Positions 44,685 through 58,261 are shown, counted from the first letter of the stretch. The stretch: DNA of 64,000 nt from Tanytarsus gracilentus (GCA_038502055.1 JAXRKN010000017.1:62001-126000); one strand, 5' to 3'. The notes: a model not told the origin generated them from the sequence alone. Made by a program: numbers and translations.

Positions 44685-47080
44685 ATTTTAGGGGTTTTAA
44701 AATTTTTGAAGTCGATAAATTTAAAAATTGAATTTTGATATTTAAAACTTATCACACCTTGTCACACAATGAATATTTATCAACCACGTAGTTTTCCATT
44801 TTGATAATCTAATTAAAAATAAACCACATAAACTGTTCAACTTTTTACCTTAGACATCCATTTTGTAAATGTGCTCAAATTTTTAAAAATCATCACATAA
44901 AATTAAACAAAATGTTTGGCTGAAATTTTCTCACCGCAAAATGGATTGTCTCAACGCGGTCTTATAGATGATAGTAATTAACTGAATTGGCAAAAAATGA
45001 AATAAAAAATCAGTCAGACGGTTTTGAGCGGAAATTCCAGATGAGATGAAAATTACGTCAGAACTGATGAGAGCAATTTTAATTCTTTTGTGGCGTGATT
45101 TTCTTAAAAATCTAAAAGCTAGTGCCCGCTGTCAAAACAGTAATTTAGTGATGAAAATTCTTAATGTCCATTTATGAAAAAATATCCATAAATTTAAACA
45201 CTAATATTTCCATAGAAAAAATTCCATTAAATCATTTTTTGTCAATTTAAAAGATTTTTTTAACATCCCGCACATGATCAGACTAAAAAAATTATTTCTT
45301 GCAACAACCGAAAGTAAATTTTGTAATGGAAGAAAATTTTATACTGTATTTTGCATCTACATTAGACGGATAGACGATTTTTTTTTGAAAATATATCTAG
45401 CATAAAAATAAAAATGAATTTTTTTCTTTATAAATTTCAGGTTGATTCCATAAATATTTCTGTTGTCCACCAAATCAAATCGCCACAAATCAAAGTAAAG
45501 CGGATCAACGAGATTTATTGCCACGAAAATTTATTTTAAGCATCATTTTGTCATTAGCGGGAGCGACTTTAATTAATTGGATAAAAACCTTCGTTTTTTT
45601 CGTGAGTCTGCGAGAGATCTTAAACATCGTTCATACGCGCCTTAATTGCACATTTTATTGTTTGCGAATAACCAACTTGAAATTGCATTCTTACGGCAGC
45701 CACTAAAAAAATTCCGGTTTTACCATTTTCTCTCTCTCTCTCGGCTTTTAAAAATGTAACATAAACTTGAAAATTCATTAAGAGGCACATCCCGATCAGC
45801 TTATCTAATTTTTTATGCGCTTTTATTGCTTCTCATCTCGTTTGAGGTTTTCTTCTTTTCTCTTTTCCCTCCGTTTAAATGTACATCATATATATCGGGT
45901 TATAAAAATCTCATTTGTTGTTTTTTTATTATTCTGATATCAATTTTCTCTTTTTTTTGTTAAATTGATTTTCTCACTTGTTTAGTTTTTTTTGCTGTTT
46001 TTGAAAAATTAAAAGGGCGCCCTGGTAACTCCAGCGTGCTACCTCTTTGTCATCTATCTATCTATCTATCTAATTGATTTTCTCGACTCTGTAAAGAATG
46101 ATCGCGGGGTATTCTAGAATTCAGATGCCCTATTGTGATGAGAGAGAGAAAGAAAGTGAAGTGGCTAGTGGCTAATGCTATTCACTAAATATCTCTCAGC
46201 TCTCTGCTGTTTGTACATTATCGAAAATCATCATGTGGTGGTTTCGTGAACGATTGAGAAAAATGCGGAAAAATGTCGAAGGTGGTGCCTCGAAAAATTT
46301 AAATAAAATCCGTTGAACTTTTCGGCCAATACGGAAAATTTTTAATTTTCTTTTTTTTTTTTCTTTCTTTTTTTTTAAAAAATATTATTTTAAAATTAAA
46401 TTTTTTTTTATAGAATTTTATATTTTAAAAAAAAACTAAATTTCATTTACTCTATTTATAATTTTAATTTTTTTGATTTATTCTTTTTTTTCACTTTTTA
46501 AAAATTTTGAGTATGGATACGCAGGAAGTGCCAATAGGTGCAAAATTAAAAATCGCATATTTCTCTTTAAGTATACAATAGTAAAATTAGAGTAAGACAT
46601 GAGAATCATTGCAATAGGCTATTAAATAAACTGATAAACTTTAAAATCATTGCCAAATGAAATTAGAACCCTTTTCTGATCATCATTATTTTTTTACCAC
46701 TTTATAAAGTAGTCTTTGAAAAATTATCAAACACGTGATACACATAAAAATTTTTGCACTTTAACTGCCTTTAAAGCAAGTAAAATCCTAAAATAAAGCT
46801 GGGGAAAAGTATATATTTAATAACCAAGTCTTAAAATATAAAAATATAATGACCAAAACGAGGTTTAAGAAAAAGTCAGTTTTTTTCCGTATTTGCCGTT
46901 TTAATTTTTTTTTTGTAAAATTTAAAAAAAATAAATTTAAATTTTTTAAAATAATCAAATGTTTTAAAAAAACAGTTTTAACGTTCATAAAAAATTTTAA
47001 AATTCAAAAATCCGTTAAAAAATTTCAATTTTTATTTTCAAAAAGTTTAAAAAATCTTCTAAACCTGGAATGAATTTTAT

Positions 47081-47135
<55 letters not shown>

Positions 47136-47231
47136 GGATAACATACACGCAGCACAGCACAACATATCGTTCGAAGAGGTGCCAAAGGAGAGACCGAAAA
47201 GAGCGCACGAAAATTGAATATCGAAGGAAAT
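44685..47231. other. Intergenic, with microsatellites
   Basis: AT-rich and gene-free as far as I can see. It holds (CTAT)5 near 46051-46071 and long T-rich tracts at 46340-46400. A possible exon at about 45439-45492 with a good acceptor is too weak to call. Confidence 0.6.
47083..47133 (+). repeat. (GA)n microsatellite
   Basis: About 25 uninterrupted GA dinucleotides, 100 bp before the inverted repeat-element copy. GA tracts are GAGA-factor sites in flies, but no gene is near enough to suggest a promoter role. Confidence 0.9.
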
Positions 47232-48139
47232 AAAAAAATGTTTCAAAACCCACACGTGGGTGTTGCCGTGTAACCCACTTGTAACAGATCAGTATTGGCT
47301 TCCCCTTTGGCTTCCCCTTCTGGCCTCCCTTTTGGTTCCAAAATTGTTCCAAATTGGCTTCCAAAATGGTTTCCAAAATGGCTTCCCACTGTGTTTATTT
47401 TCATTGTGTTTATTTCATTGTGTTTCATTTTACTGTGTTCATTTTCATTGTGTTCCATTTTCCATTTGTTCATTTTCATTGTGTTCATTTTCATTGTGTT
47501 TCATTTTCATTGTGTTTATTTTACTGTGTTCCATTTTCCATTGTGTTTCATTTTCCATTGTGTTTCATTTTCATTGTGTTCATTTTCATTGTGTTCCATT
47601 TTCATTGTGTTTCATTTTCATTGTGTTCCATTTTCCATTGTGTTCATTCTGTTTTCTTTCCCGGTCTTTGTTGTGTAATTAGGTTAATGGGTAATGAATC
47701 TTAAAATGGTGTGGTTTTGGCTTGGGGCGGGTTTTTCAAAATATAATTAATAATCTATATTAGGTTAAGGGTAATGAAGATTTTAAAAAATGGTTGGGGA
47801 CTATGGCGGCATGATGGATTGGTGGCCTTGGTGGTGATAGTTTCAAATACTCATGCTTTCGTTCCTGATAAAATAGAGTTCAACGACATACATGAGCATA
47901 TAAAGGAAATTTGTATGAAAAATGGCATTTAGGGCTGTCCATGGCACGACCTGTGGTCATGACCCTCATAATTCCTAAAATGGCCGAATCTAAATTCATA
48001 GACCTACCATTTGGCGAAAACTAGAAGTCTCTAGCTATCTCAGGAGCCGAGATCTCGAAGGAACAGACAGACAGACAGACGGACGGACGGAAATAGGCGC
48101 ATATAAGTGTTACACCACTTCGTGGGTTACACTAAAAAC
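47232..48139 (-). mobile_element. Non-autonomous repeat element, copy 2 (inverted)
   Basis: The reverse complement of the family at 17.7 kb. Both ends match: AAAAAAATGTTTC...CCCACACGTGGGTG...GTAACCCACTTGTAAC at 47232-47288, and GTTACACCACTTCGTGGGTTACACTAAAAAC at 48109-48139. The section next to the latter end (about 47880-48065) also matches copy 1, including the block around GAGATCTCG and TTTTCGCCAAATGG-like sequence. The interior differs completely: instead of 129-bp units it has GGCTTCC/TTGGTTCC repeats and a TTTTCATTGTGTT minisatellite. No coding capacity. Confidence 0.75.
47385..47650 (+). repeat. TTTTCATTGTGTT minisatellite
   Basis: About fifteen units of 15-19 bases built on CATTTTCATTGTGTTC/T, inside repeat element copy 2. 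It leaves several frames open on both strands, which explains the overlapping low-complexity translations here; none looks real. Confidence 0.9.
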
Positions 48140-51100
48140 ACAGCTCAGCAATATGTACGAAGATGATAGTAAAAGAGAAATGAAGGAGGAAAAGAGTACA
48201 CTGAAGACCGAAGGCCCGAGAAAGAAACTCAGAAAGTGATTTTTTAACGAGCTGTTATTATACACCAAAATAAAATAAAAGAAGGCAAAGTATTTTTATA
48301 AAAATCTCTCTCACTCTCGTGTGTGATCATGGGAAAAATTTGTGTGGTCTGCTGAAAATTCTCGAGCTCGATGAAATTTTGGATTTTTTTTTCTCGTGTT
48401 ACTTAAATGTATTTTGACTTCTCTCTTTTGCGCCTTGTCTTCGCCTCCTATTTAACAGTCGGAATTAAATGTTAATGTGATTTTATTAATCAGAATGAGT
48501 CTCTGGTCTTCGAGGTCTTTTGATGGCTCTCGATGATTCTTTCTAATTATATTTTAAAAGTCGGTTCATCCATTGAAGAAATTTGAATTTAATTTTTTTT
48601 CGAGGGTGGATTAAAAATATTTTATTGATAATTTAAAGGAATATTTTTTTTATTCAAATCTTATTTCTGAATAAAATATAAATTTTAAAGATACGTTAAG
48701 TAATTTTCAATGTAAATTTTTGTAACGTATTTTTAAAAATTTAAAAATCTTCTTATTTTCCTAACTGAAGAATTTTCTTATTCCCCACTAGAAAAAAAAT
48801 AATAAAATGTATTTTTTGAAATTATTAAAGTTTTATATTTAAATAGACTGTCATCGAACAATTCACATGTCTTGATCTTTTGTCACCGCCACATTTAATT
48901 TCAATATTTACGACCCTCCGACAGTCATCAGCAACATTAGGATTTTATCTTATTTTTTACGATTTGTTTGCGGTTTAAATTTAATTTTTTCAGTGCCAAA
49001 AAATTCCAACATCGACCACAGAAATTTGTGAGCATTTAGCACTCAAGAGATTGAGATTAATGAACGAGAGAGTTCAATACGAGAAATGAATGGAAACCTG
49101 AAAAAAAGTTTTTTAATTTCTCGATTCTCGAATGTGTTTAAGAGTTTTTTCGAGTAGCATATTATTTTTTTCGTGAAATGCTAAAGTCAGAGAGATCGTC
49201 AGAGTGGATTTGGTATTTTTTTCCTCTCCATCGCATACACACATCCCGCGCGTATATTGATTTTAATTAATTGAGCGTTAAACTTGGATTGGTGTTTGAG
49301 TAAAACGAGCGAGTGAGAGATGAGATGGAATTTCATATAAATTTGTAAATATACATTGAGCTAACGATTATGGCTGATGAAGGTAAATTGCAGGGAAAAA
49401 ATCTCTTTAACACTCAAAATTTGGACAGGATTTTTTTCCAAATTTTCAAAGCTTCACTTAACAATAAATGCTGGATTTTTCTGAAAAAAAATTCTGGTCA
49501 CCCTTAAAAAATGTCAATTTAAATATTTCTTCACCTTTTCTCTCACTATAATTTTAATTTTATTCATCACCAACGGTTGGCTGTGTGTTTTATCTAAACA
49601 TCTATTTGAGCGTGTATACGGCTTTGTGAGCATTCGAGGACCATTTATTTAAACACATTAATGGATCATTATATCATTTCATGGCATAATGTTTGGAAGC
49701 GAGCATTTCGTGAAATTTACATTTTTCTATTAAATTTACTTAAATTAAATGATGCATTTTAGGTAGGTGATGCAAATTATATAGAAATAAATAATTTTAA
49801 TGTCAAAAATAATTTAAACTAAGAATTAGATTTTCATCAAAATTTTTTTAGCTCTATAAAAATCGTTTAAAAAATTTAATTGAATTTCAATATTTTTCTC
49901 CCACACTTTCAAATCTTCATTCATAAATTTTTCTCAATAATTTTCTAAATTCCCCGAAATAATTAGTTCGACATTCTGCAACAAACCGCATATTGCATTC
50001 CAACTAAAATCTAAAAAAAATCCTGTCGGCATCATGTGCGTCCAACTTTTGATCCTTTTTCATCTTCAAACACATAAAAGTTGACAATTGGATGCCGCAT
50101 GATGAAAAACAAAGAGAAATTTACGCAAAGGTGAAACTTTAAAAGGAAAGACAAACATAATGAGAGAATTTTTTTGTGAATAAACAATTCTTTTGGTGCA
50201 CTTCATAGAGAATTTTGAAGAGCGCAGGACACAAAAGCACCGAGGCCGGCGAAATAGTTTTAAAGAGCTATCTCAAAGGTCCTCAGAGTGAAAGAGGCTC
50301 TCTCACATCGCAAGGATGTTTGTTTTCGCATCATGCAAACACACAGAAAAAAAGTTCCTTTATGTGTGTCGGCCAACAAAAAAATTCCCTCTTCTTCTCG
50401 AAGAGACACACATTAAATTATTTACGGCTAATTAAAATTCCTTAAAGGTACAAACATGCATGTGCGGGCTCAAGAAATATCAATATTTAGTGTCAATATA
50501 TTGCAGAAAAAAATAAGAGATGTTTCTATTTCTAAGAAAAGAATTTCATTCTGCCTGTTGTAAGCTCAGAAATCTTCAAAAGGCGTGAAAAATAAAATTT
50601 ATTCATGCTTATTAGAGTTTATGTTGTGAGGAGAGTTTCCTGCCTTTTTTTCACAATTGACTAAAATATTTTCAATTTTGCCTCATTGTTGTCGAAATAA
50701 TTTTTTTTAGCTTTGTCATGTTGTAATGGTGCATCTGCAAGGTTTTTCGAGAAAATTATCAACGAGGCATTTTTAAAATGATTGAAAAATAAAAAGTAAA
50801 CTTGAATCTTAAATTATTTCACTTTTTGCACGATTTATCATCATCACTTTCCATTCGAGATTGCAGAGGTCAAGTTAATTTACAGAAAACTAAATTATTC
50901 GTTTCCACTCTAAAGTGCCTCATGGTTGAGAAAGATTTTGATTTTAAAAGTCAACAGAGAAGAGCTTCGAGCTCGCTCCACGCTTTACTGCTCACATCAA
51001 ACAAATTTGTCGACTAATAATAAACAGTACAAGTCGATAAAATGTTAACAAAATGCAAATAGTTCCTATGGGAGTTAATCGATGCTATCCAGACTCAACT

Positions 51101-51297
51101 CACCGGCGCAGAAGAAAAAGAAGATCATTAACATTTAAATATTGAGCTTTAATATAGTCAAATAAGTTTTTTTTGTTGAAAACGTGAATAAGTTTTTCAG
51201 GGGTTTAAGAATTTAAGATTGGAATGAGATTTTTATTGTTTTAAGAATTAAATGAAGAACATGTCAAGCAATTCATTATATGCACATGTCGAGATTT
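48140..51297. other. Intergenic, no gene recognised
   Basis: AT-rich. The frame at 50215-50445 is slightly GC-richer (GHKSTEAGEIV...) but has no donor and no known motif. Nothing else is supported. Confidence 0.55.
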
Positions 51298-52670
51298 CTA
51301 AAATTCATTTCGAATCTCAAAAAAATCAATGTTTGGATCAGCGAAGAATTCAAATGATGAGTTGACGTACTGATGAGGATTGTCTCTAATTTCTTCATAC
51401 GCTGCTAGCATTTCTTCACTATATTCTCTGCAAATCAATGTCTTCAAGTGACGCATATTGGAAGCTAGAATAAGAAATTTTAAGTAGAGTTGATTTTTTT
51501 CTAATTTTACAAACCAAAAAACTTAAGAAGCTCTCCGTCTGAGAAATTAAACACAGTCAACTCGCTCAATGATGGAATTGCCAAAGATAAAATCTGAATC
51601 TTGTTGGAGAAATCTTGATGATCTTCCCAAAAGCCGCAACCAATCCTCAACCGTTCAATACTTTCATTTCGTGTAAAATTTCGGTTTCCTCCTCTATTTC
51701 TCAATGATATAATAATTAGCGATTTGAGCATTTTTAAGTCACGAAGGAGCCATGCTATTTCATCAAAATCGATTTGATCGACTTCAAGTTTCACTAATGA
51801 ATCCTGTTGAGTTCTCATAAAGTTTGGATAATAATAATAGATTGATATGATTTCAATTTTTGGCTTTCGTGGATCGATGAGTGATGGTTCGCCTGAAGGT
51901 ACGTCATATATAGGTCGATATAAGGATCCATGATCAAGAATCTTAAGTTTCGGACACTTATAGAGCACTTTCATTAGGTCATCAAGTTCAACGCGACGTC
52001 CGTATTCTAATCGCAAATGAGTTAAAACTGGAAACGAAAAATCTTCGAGGAAAGTAAAATTCCAGTCATCACCGAGAATTAATTTTTGAAGCTTTGGTAG
52101 ATTGAATTCATCAATGGTTTTAATTATTTTTGAGTTGTTTTGTGAATCAACGCGGTCATCTTGTGAATTGTAATAAATATTTTCAATTGTAAGTGTCTCG
52201 AGTGTCGCAGCAAAGAAGTGGATTGGATAGATAACTCTTGCATTATCTTTATATTTACGAACTATTCTTAATGAACTTTCCATGTGTTTGTAAGGTCGCT
52301 TGCTTTTGCCGTCATCAAACAAATCGTCGATCAACGGAAGTGAATATTCACGAAAAGGTGGTTTCACAATAATTCTATCCATTGCTCGATTCATCAAGAA
52401 GCTTCTTGACTCAATAAATTCCTTCCAATATTTTGAGACTTCTGTAGCTGTCAGCAACTCTTTGGCTGTAAGATATTCCATAACGACTCGTGTACAAGGT
52501 TCAGGAAGAGTTTTCAGTGGATCCATTAAATTTTCATCCTCTTCAGTTTGTGCTGGTGGACTTTTAATTTTATGGTAGAAATTTTTGAGAAAAATTGTAA
52601 ATTCAAATTTTTACCTATTCTTGAAAAATTCCAGCTCATCTTGAACATTATCAAACTGTGGAGACTCCAT
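51298..52670 (-). CDS. F-box protein with leucine-rich C-terminal region
   Basis: Three exons (52670-52615, 52560-51515, 51464-51298) give 422 residues. An F-box occupies about 35-72 (LKTLPEPCTRVVMEYLTAKE, then KYWKEFIES). The remainder has irregular leucine-rich segments (LETLTIENI, LPKLQKLILG, FPVLTHLRLEYG, CPKLKILDHG, LKSLIIIS, IPSLSELTVFNFS), consistent with an FBXL-type repeat domain. It should act as a substrate receptor of an SCF ubiquitin ligase, binding Skp1 through the F-box. Such receptor genes form large fast-evolving families in insects, so the target cannot be guessed. The intron-2 donor is the weaker GTTTGT, making the last exon slightly less certain. Confidence 0.82.
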
Positions 52671-55600
52671 TGATGATATTTAACTAACTTTGATGTGTTT
52701 GTTACCTTAATTACTTGAATAATTAATTATTTTGAAATTTCGCAATTTCCAAAACAAAACAATGCGGTTTTACTTCTTAAAAATAACGGTCAAAGAAAAT
52801 TTAAAAATCGAAATTTAAAAATTCGTTACAAAAAAAATGAGCAGAAATATGAGAAATTTTTATGTTTGAAATTTAATTTTTCAGAAATCCCTGAAAAAGT
52901 TTTTCTTTCACTCTCAAAAAAAAAAGCAAACAAATAGTGAGCGCTCACACAAATGTGAAGTGTTAAAATTCTGTTTTAAATACCTCATTTGTTCGAAAGC
53001 ACAACATCACTGCTGTTATTTGATCAATATTAATTTCTGGTATTTGGAAACAAACATTTTTGTAGCGTCGCGGTTAGATGAGAAGCTAGAGAGAGAGACT
53101 TTCTTAAATAAATCATGGAATTTTATTGCTCACTGTTGAAAGGGAGGGAAAAAGAAGAAGAAGAAGAAAATTAACTTCTGATTGCAGCTAATCGGTAGAT
53201 TTATTATCTTCAGCACAACATTGTCTACATTATCATCCTTCGCAGTAAATGCACATTATTCAACTTGTCCTTGCTAACGAATCTCTATAAAATTTTATAG
53301 CCGGCAATAGACACTCTGAAGATGCTTTAAACTGCATTTTTTGCCATTCTCTTGTACCTTCACAAATTAAAATTTTAACGGTAGCCTCCGGACAATAGCG
53401 ACTCGGCTGGAAATTACAGAAAATGTTTTGGCATTTTGAGACATTGAGAATTTTGCATCTTTTTTTCCTCCTTCCTTTCGCCTATTAACCATTAACCTTG
53501 TGTTGCATACCAGTGGGACGCATTTTTTGTTCTACATTGTTTCTAAACATATTGCACATCATGTTAAAGTGTGAAGTTCAAAGCACCCATTACGGATGGA
53601 TGTGTTGTACATAGATATGGTCATAAAATCTCTTTGCGGTTTGTCAATTATAGACAGAAATAGAGTTGAGGGAGTCGTAAAGATAAGCTGCATGCTTTGA
53701 CAGGATTTTTGTTGTAAATTTGAATTTTTAACGACTTTTTTTCTCAGCTTCTTAAATTCAAATTTGTGTCATATAAAAGTATTGAGTTTAATTTAATATA
53801 ATTCAGCTTAAATTAAACATAAACACCTTGTGCTGTTAGGGATGTCAATATCAATCCTAATTACGACAAATCGCTTCTCATTTTAACCACCTCAACAAGC
53901 TTCTCTTACACACACATGGCGCCGATCATTCGTTAATATTATTCCAAGAATTTCAGTGCATCAAATTTATCTTCGAGAATCACCTTTTCTCATCTCTTTT
54001 GTTGGCCATCATCAGTGTGTGTATCTTGTCATTATTTGTTCACCATTAACCGATCCTACCATTAGCATTCATCGCATCACAATATATTACGAAAAGTAAC
54101 CGAATTGGAAGGCGAGAAAGGAGAGGATCTAATAAATTTCTTTCAAAACAAAAATATATAAAGAATGCATAAGAAAATAAATCGATAAAAGGCCATTGCG
54201 ACCATTGTCGAACGAAGTGAGGATGAGAAAAAAGGACATTTAACAAAAAAGAAATTACAGAACGAGATAAAAAGGTGAAACATCAAAAGAAGTCAAAATA
54301 TTTTGGGTAATCATCGTGTGTGGTTGTGATCATTTGCTGTTTATATTCGATTGCCCTCTCTTAAATGTTCTTTCTACCTTCTAAAGTCAACTTCTTTTTT
54401 TTCTCTTCCTCTCAATTTTCCTTTGATCTCCTACGACACGACACGATCAGGAGATGAAACGAGAAATTTTTTCTGTGTATATTTTGAAGAAAATTTTAAG
54501 TTTTATGAACCACATATCGGGCTGTTGTGTACATGCTTTAGAGATAGTAATGCTACTCTTCTTTTTTTGTATGTAAGATGAAATTTTTGATGTAGGGTAT
54601 TTATGTCTTTTTTCAAATTTATTCATTTCACTTTCCACAATGTTCCAAATTTTTTAAATTTAATTAAATTTTGCAAAATTAAAATTCTAAAAATATTTTT
54701 TGTCAATTTCAACTTTTTACTCTTCCACAAAAATTTCATGTGCGACAGTTAAAAGGTGATACACTCGTTTTAGTGTCGAAATACCTAGAAACCATCGACA
54801 CATAAGCTCTCTTTTTTTTGCCGAAAAGCATCCTGTGGGACTTTTTAAACCACACACTTACATTCCATAAATTTTAAATTTCTACACGGCTGCCGTGTGT
54901 TCTGGAATGTGATTGTCATGCTTAAATTTTTTTAAAGAAAATATGTGTGCGCATATGGTAGCAAATGCAGGTGATGTAAAAAAATCCTACTGGACCTTTC
55001 AAGAATTCTCAACAATAAATTTTCTTCTTAAGTGGCAAAAATCGTTTCTAATAATTTTATTTTCCTGAAGTGAATGAAAAAGCACTCCATAAATAGGGAA
55101 CAACTACAAAAAAATCATTCATTCATTCATTTTCACTTCATTCTCTCTCGCTCTCATTGAATGACATGATGGATTTGTTGAGACTTGACGTTATAAAGTG
55201 GCGCTTATTTATGTTAATTTATGAGCTTCATATTCTTGAGTTTGCTTGTTACTTTTTATACACTCAATGGCACTTAGACTTGGAAATTTATTATGTGAGA
55301 AGAAATGGCGATTAATATTTAAGATTTATATGGATTACAAATTAAATTATTGATATTGAAAAAATTAGGTTCGAATCCTGAAAGAATTTTCTATATTGTC
55401 AAAGACACATAAAATTTTTTTATTGCAATATTTGAACTATTTTTTTATTTAATTTTAATTTCAATAGATATCTTCAACTTCCAATACAGAAGACAAGATA
55501 TTTATGATTATCATTACATTTGTAATTTTTATTGCCGTTGGATGCGCTTGAAATATGAACTGACAAGTGCCTTCTTGCCTACTTCTACCTCTTTTATGGC

Positions 55601-55772
55601 AGCTCATAAATTTAATTCTATCGGAAATGTGGTTTGCTACAGAGAAATGTGATACGAAGAATGATGTGTGTTGTATAGGAACTAAAATAAAATGGAGATG
55701 AAAGCAATGAAAAAATTAATTTATTTAATTTCTTTGAAATTTTGGTTAATTTTGGGTTGTTTGAAAAATTAA

Positions 55773-55798
55773 CCCCCCCCCCCCCCCTCCCCTCCCCC
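55773..55798 (+). repeat. Poly-C tract (C15 then CCT-rich)
   Basis: Fifteen consecutive C followed by TCCCCTCCCCC. It is conspicuous in such AT-rich DNA. The minus strand could form a G-quadruplex. It sits about 80 bp from a solo end of the repeat family. Confidence 0.9.
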
Positions 55799-55849
55799 AA
55801 AAAAGGAGAAAGAAGAACCAAACCTCCTGCTCCTGGAGGGGGTGGTATA

Positions 55850-55880
55850 GGTTCCCACCTTGTGTGGGTTACGCTAAAAA
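55850..55880 (-). mobile_element. Solo terminal fragment of the repeat family
   Basis: CACCTTGTGTGGGTTACGCTAAAAA ends with GTGGGTTACGCTAAAAA, the exact complement of the left terminus of the 17.7-kb element. The sequence on its other side (poly-C, purine-rich) is unlike copies 1 and 2. It is either a truncated copy or a third version with another interior. Confidence 0.6.
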
Positions 55881-57925
55881 GACAAATAATGGAAAAGTCG
55901 AACAATTTAATTCTTAGGATTTGAACCTTAATTTTTCAATTTCTAAATCTTCAATTCAGTTTTTACTTAAAGTATTTAAAAAATGTTTAGCAATTTCTCG
56001 AATTAAAATTTCATTCATTTTTGAATTAAATTAAAAATTTCTCAATTTCACCATAAAATCCAAATTAATAAATTCAACACTCAAATGACAAAATCTTGTA
56101 TCTCATTTGTATTTTTATCTCAACGATCATTAAGATCACTTTCAAAAAGCATTCACGAATGAATTGAAACAAAATCTTTTAAAATGAAAAGAGGAAAAAA
56201 TTCATTCATAAAAAAATATTTCAAAAAAAAACTCGAAAGGAAGCAATAACCTAGAGTGGCCGTATGTGTACGTGAAAGAGAGAACCATTTTTGATATGCC
56301 ATTAAAATACATTCAAGAGGTTAAGATTTCCATTTCAATCGCTTCCATATCGTTAATAGCCCTTCAAGAAGGCGAAAGATAGACGGATAATACTCTCGGA
56401 CCCAGCCATAACGACAACAAATGTTTGTGTGAAAGATGCTTTCAGCAAATGCACTCGAGTTTATGTACAAAGTGATCATCATCATTAAGAAATTCTCAGC
56501 TTTGATTATTAATGAAAGATTTCCTTCAGAGAGTCTCAAATTGCATATTAAAGCTCACCAAAAAAAAGAATATTCTTTTAATGAATCTTCTAGAGATGAT
56601 CGAACATAATTTAAGTCGACGCCCACTTCTCACACAACATCTTTAAGATTTCCCCTTCCTCGCTTATATACTTTAAGATATTTCTTTGTGTTAGTGACTT
56701 GATCAAAAAAATTTCTTCTTTCTTTTTTTTCGCAACTCTCGAGTTGTAAAGCAAAAAATAAAATATTTTTGTTACAGATTTATGAACTTCATTGAATTCC
56801 ATCAGTTCGCCAACAAAAGGTGCTAACTGTGAATGAGAATCGATACTTTTGAGAGTGTATATTTCTCTAGAGGGCTTGCGGCAAAACTTCAAGATGGATT
56901 TAATCTAATAATAAAATAAAAGAGAGAGAAGAGAGGTTCAGGAGGATTTGCGAGTGAAGATCAAAAGGAAAATTAACTTTTTTGATGTTTTTGCGAATGC
57001 ATAAGTCATTCATAAATCATTGAATAATTCTTTGTGTGTGGGATGATGATCTTTTTGGGCTTGCATGCGTGGGTTTAAAGTTAAAAATGGAAATGAAGTT
57101 TTTCGAGGAATTTTAATTAAGATTTTTATGTTAAAAAATTTTTTTGATAAAATATAAAGGAAAATTTATTTTTTGAAAATTTTAAAGTATAATAGAATTA
57201 AATTAAATTAACAAAAATTATTTTTAATATTTTTAAATTTAATTAAATTAAATTTTTGAATTCAAATTTAAAATTTTCACCAAAAACTTTAATTTTTCAA
57301 AATATTGAAAAAAGCTCTCTCAACAAGCTTTTTCTCAACTTCGCGCTTACAAATTTTATTTATTTTCGACAATATCCTACAAACTTAATACATTGGCAGC
57401 CAAGAATTTCTTTTATATACGCAGCACAATAAAATCACAATACACTCACACCTGAAACATACAAAAGCATCATGTGAGGAGAAATCCATAAAAAAAACTC
57501 TTCTTTTTCTTCTTCCTCCTTCCTCAACTCAACTCTCGACACACAAAATATTTTCCCCCATTTTAGTTTCATTTGGTTATTAGACGAAACGTGATCGTGT
57601 CTCACGGACGGAGAGTAAAATTTTTTTTATGAAGGCATAAAAATTTGCTAGTGCAAAAAAAAATAATTTTTTATATAAGTGAACAAGAAAAAATTTTAAG
57701 TGAAATTTATTGAAAGAATTTGCAAAAAAAAGTCATGGAAATTGAAAGCAATTACGAGGATTATGGGGTTGGTGGTACTTAAAAAAATTATTGGAATTAA
57801 TTAGCAAAATTCGCAATTAAACCGGAGTAAAAAAGATTAACAAAAAAAGCATCTCGAATGTGATTGAAAAAAATTATTTTTTAGTGACCAAGAAAAAAAA
57901 TTAAAGTGAACAAAAAAATATCAAA

Positions 57926-58261
57926 ATGTGCACAACAAATAAAAAATTATCATCAGCATTTCAATTAGTGAATTGTAGAATAATGAAATCAATTTGCCTC
58001 GTATTAATACTGACTGCAGACACAGTGTTCGGATGTAGTCCCATTCGAGGCATGGGCTCACGACGCAGTCGAAAGTTGACGCCGTTAGTTTTCAAGCAGC
58101 ATGTACCAAATGTCTTAGAGAATACGCTCGGAGCGTCGGGATTACATGAAGGAAAAATCTCGCGGGAAGATCCAAGGTTTAAGGATCTCATACCGAACTA
58201 CAATAAGGATATAATTTTTAAGGACGAAGAAGGAACGGGCGCTGATCGACTAATGACGCAG
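57926..58261 (+). CDS. hh: Hedgehog, first coding exon (partial gene)
   Basis: 112 codons ending in a phase-0 donor (CAG|GTGAGT). A hydrophobic leader (MKSICLVLILTADTVFG, starting at the second Met, residue 20) is followed by C37, the residue that is palmitoylated in Hedgehog ligands. Then come RKLTPLVFKQHVPN, TLGASG, GKISREDPRFK, PNYNKDIIFKDEE and TGADRLMTQ, an unmistakable hedgehog N-terminal signalling domain. The remaining exons, expected to start RCKDKLN or similar, lie beyond the window. The secreted product patterns embryonic segments and appendages through Patched. The usual mature start CGPGR is replaced by CSPIR. Upstream and intron sequences are long and gene-free, typical of this gene. 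Confidence 0.95.

Larger units (their letters stand above)
52671..57925. other. 5' flank of hedgehog, gene-poor
   Basis: 5.3 kb with no exon I can support, between the F-box gene and the hedgehog start. It is a reasonable place for hedgehog enhancers, but I recognise no specific site cluster. A C-rich tract and a partial repeat end are listed separately. B-box-like motifs lie at 55368-55378 (+) and 55917-55927 (-). Confidence 0.55.

Noticed and set aside
45439..45492. Possible 18-codon exon after a TTTCAG acceptor with a GTAAAG donor
   Set aside because: Base composition matches the surroundings, no partner exon is visible and the peptide VDSINISVVHQIKSPQIK is not recognised.
47243..47704. 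Several overlapping open frames on both strands
   Set aside because: They are translations of the TTTTCATTGTGTT and GGCTTCC minisatellites, not genes.
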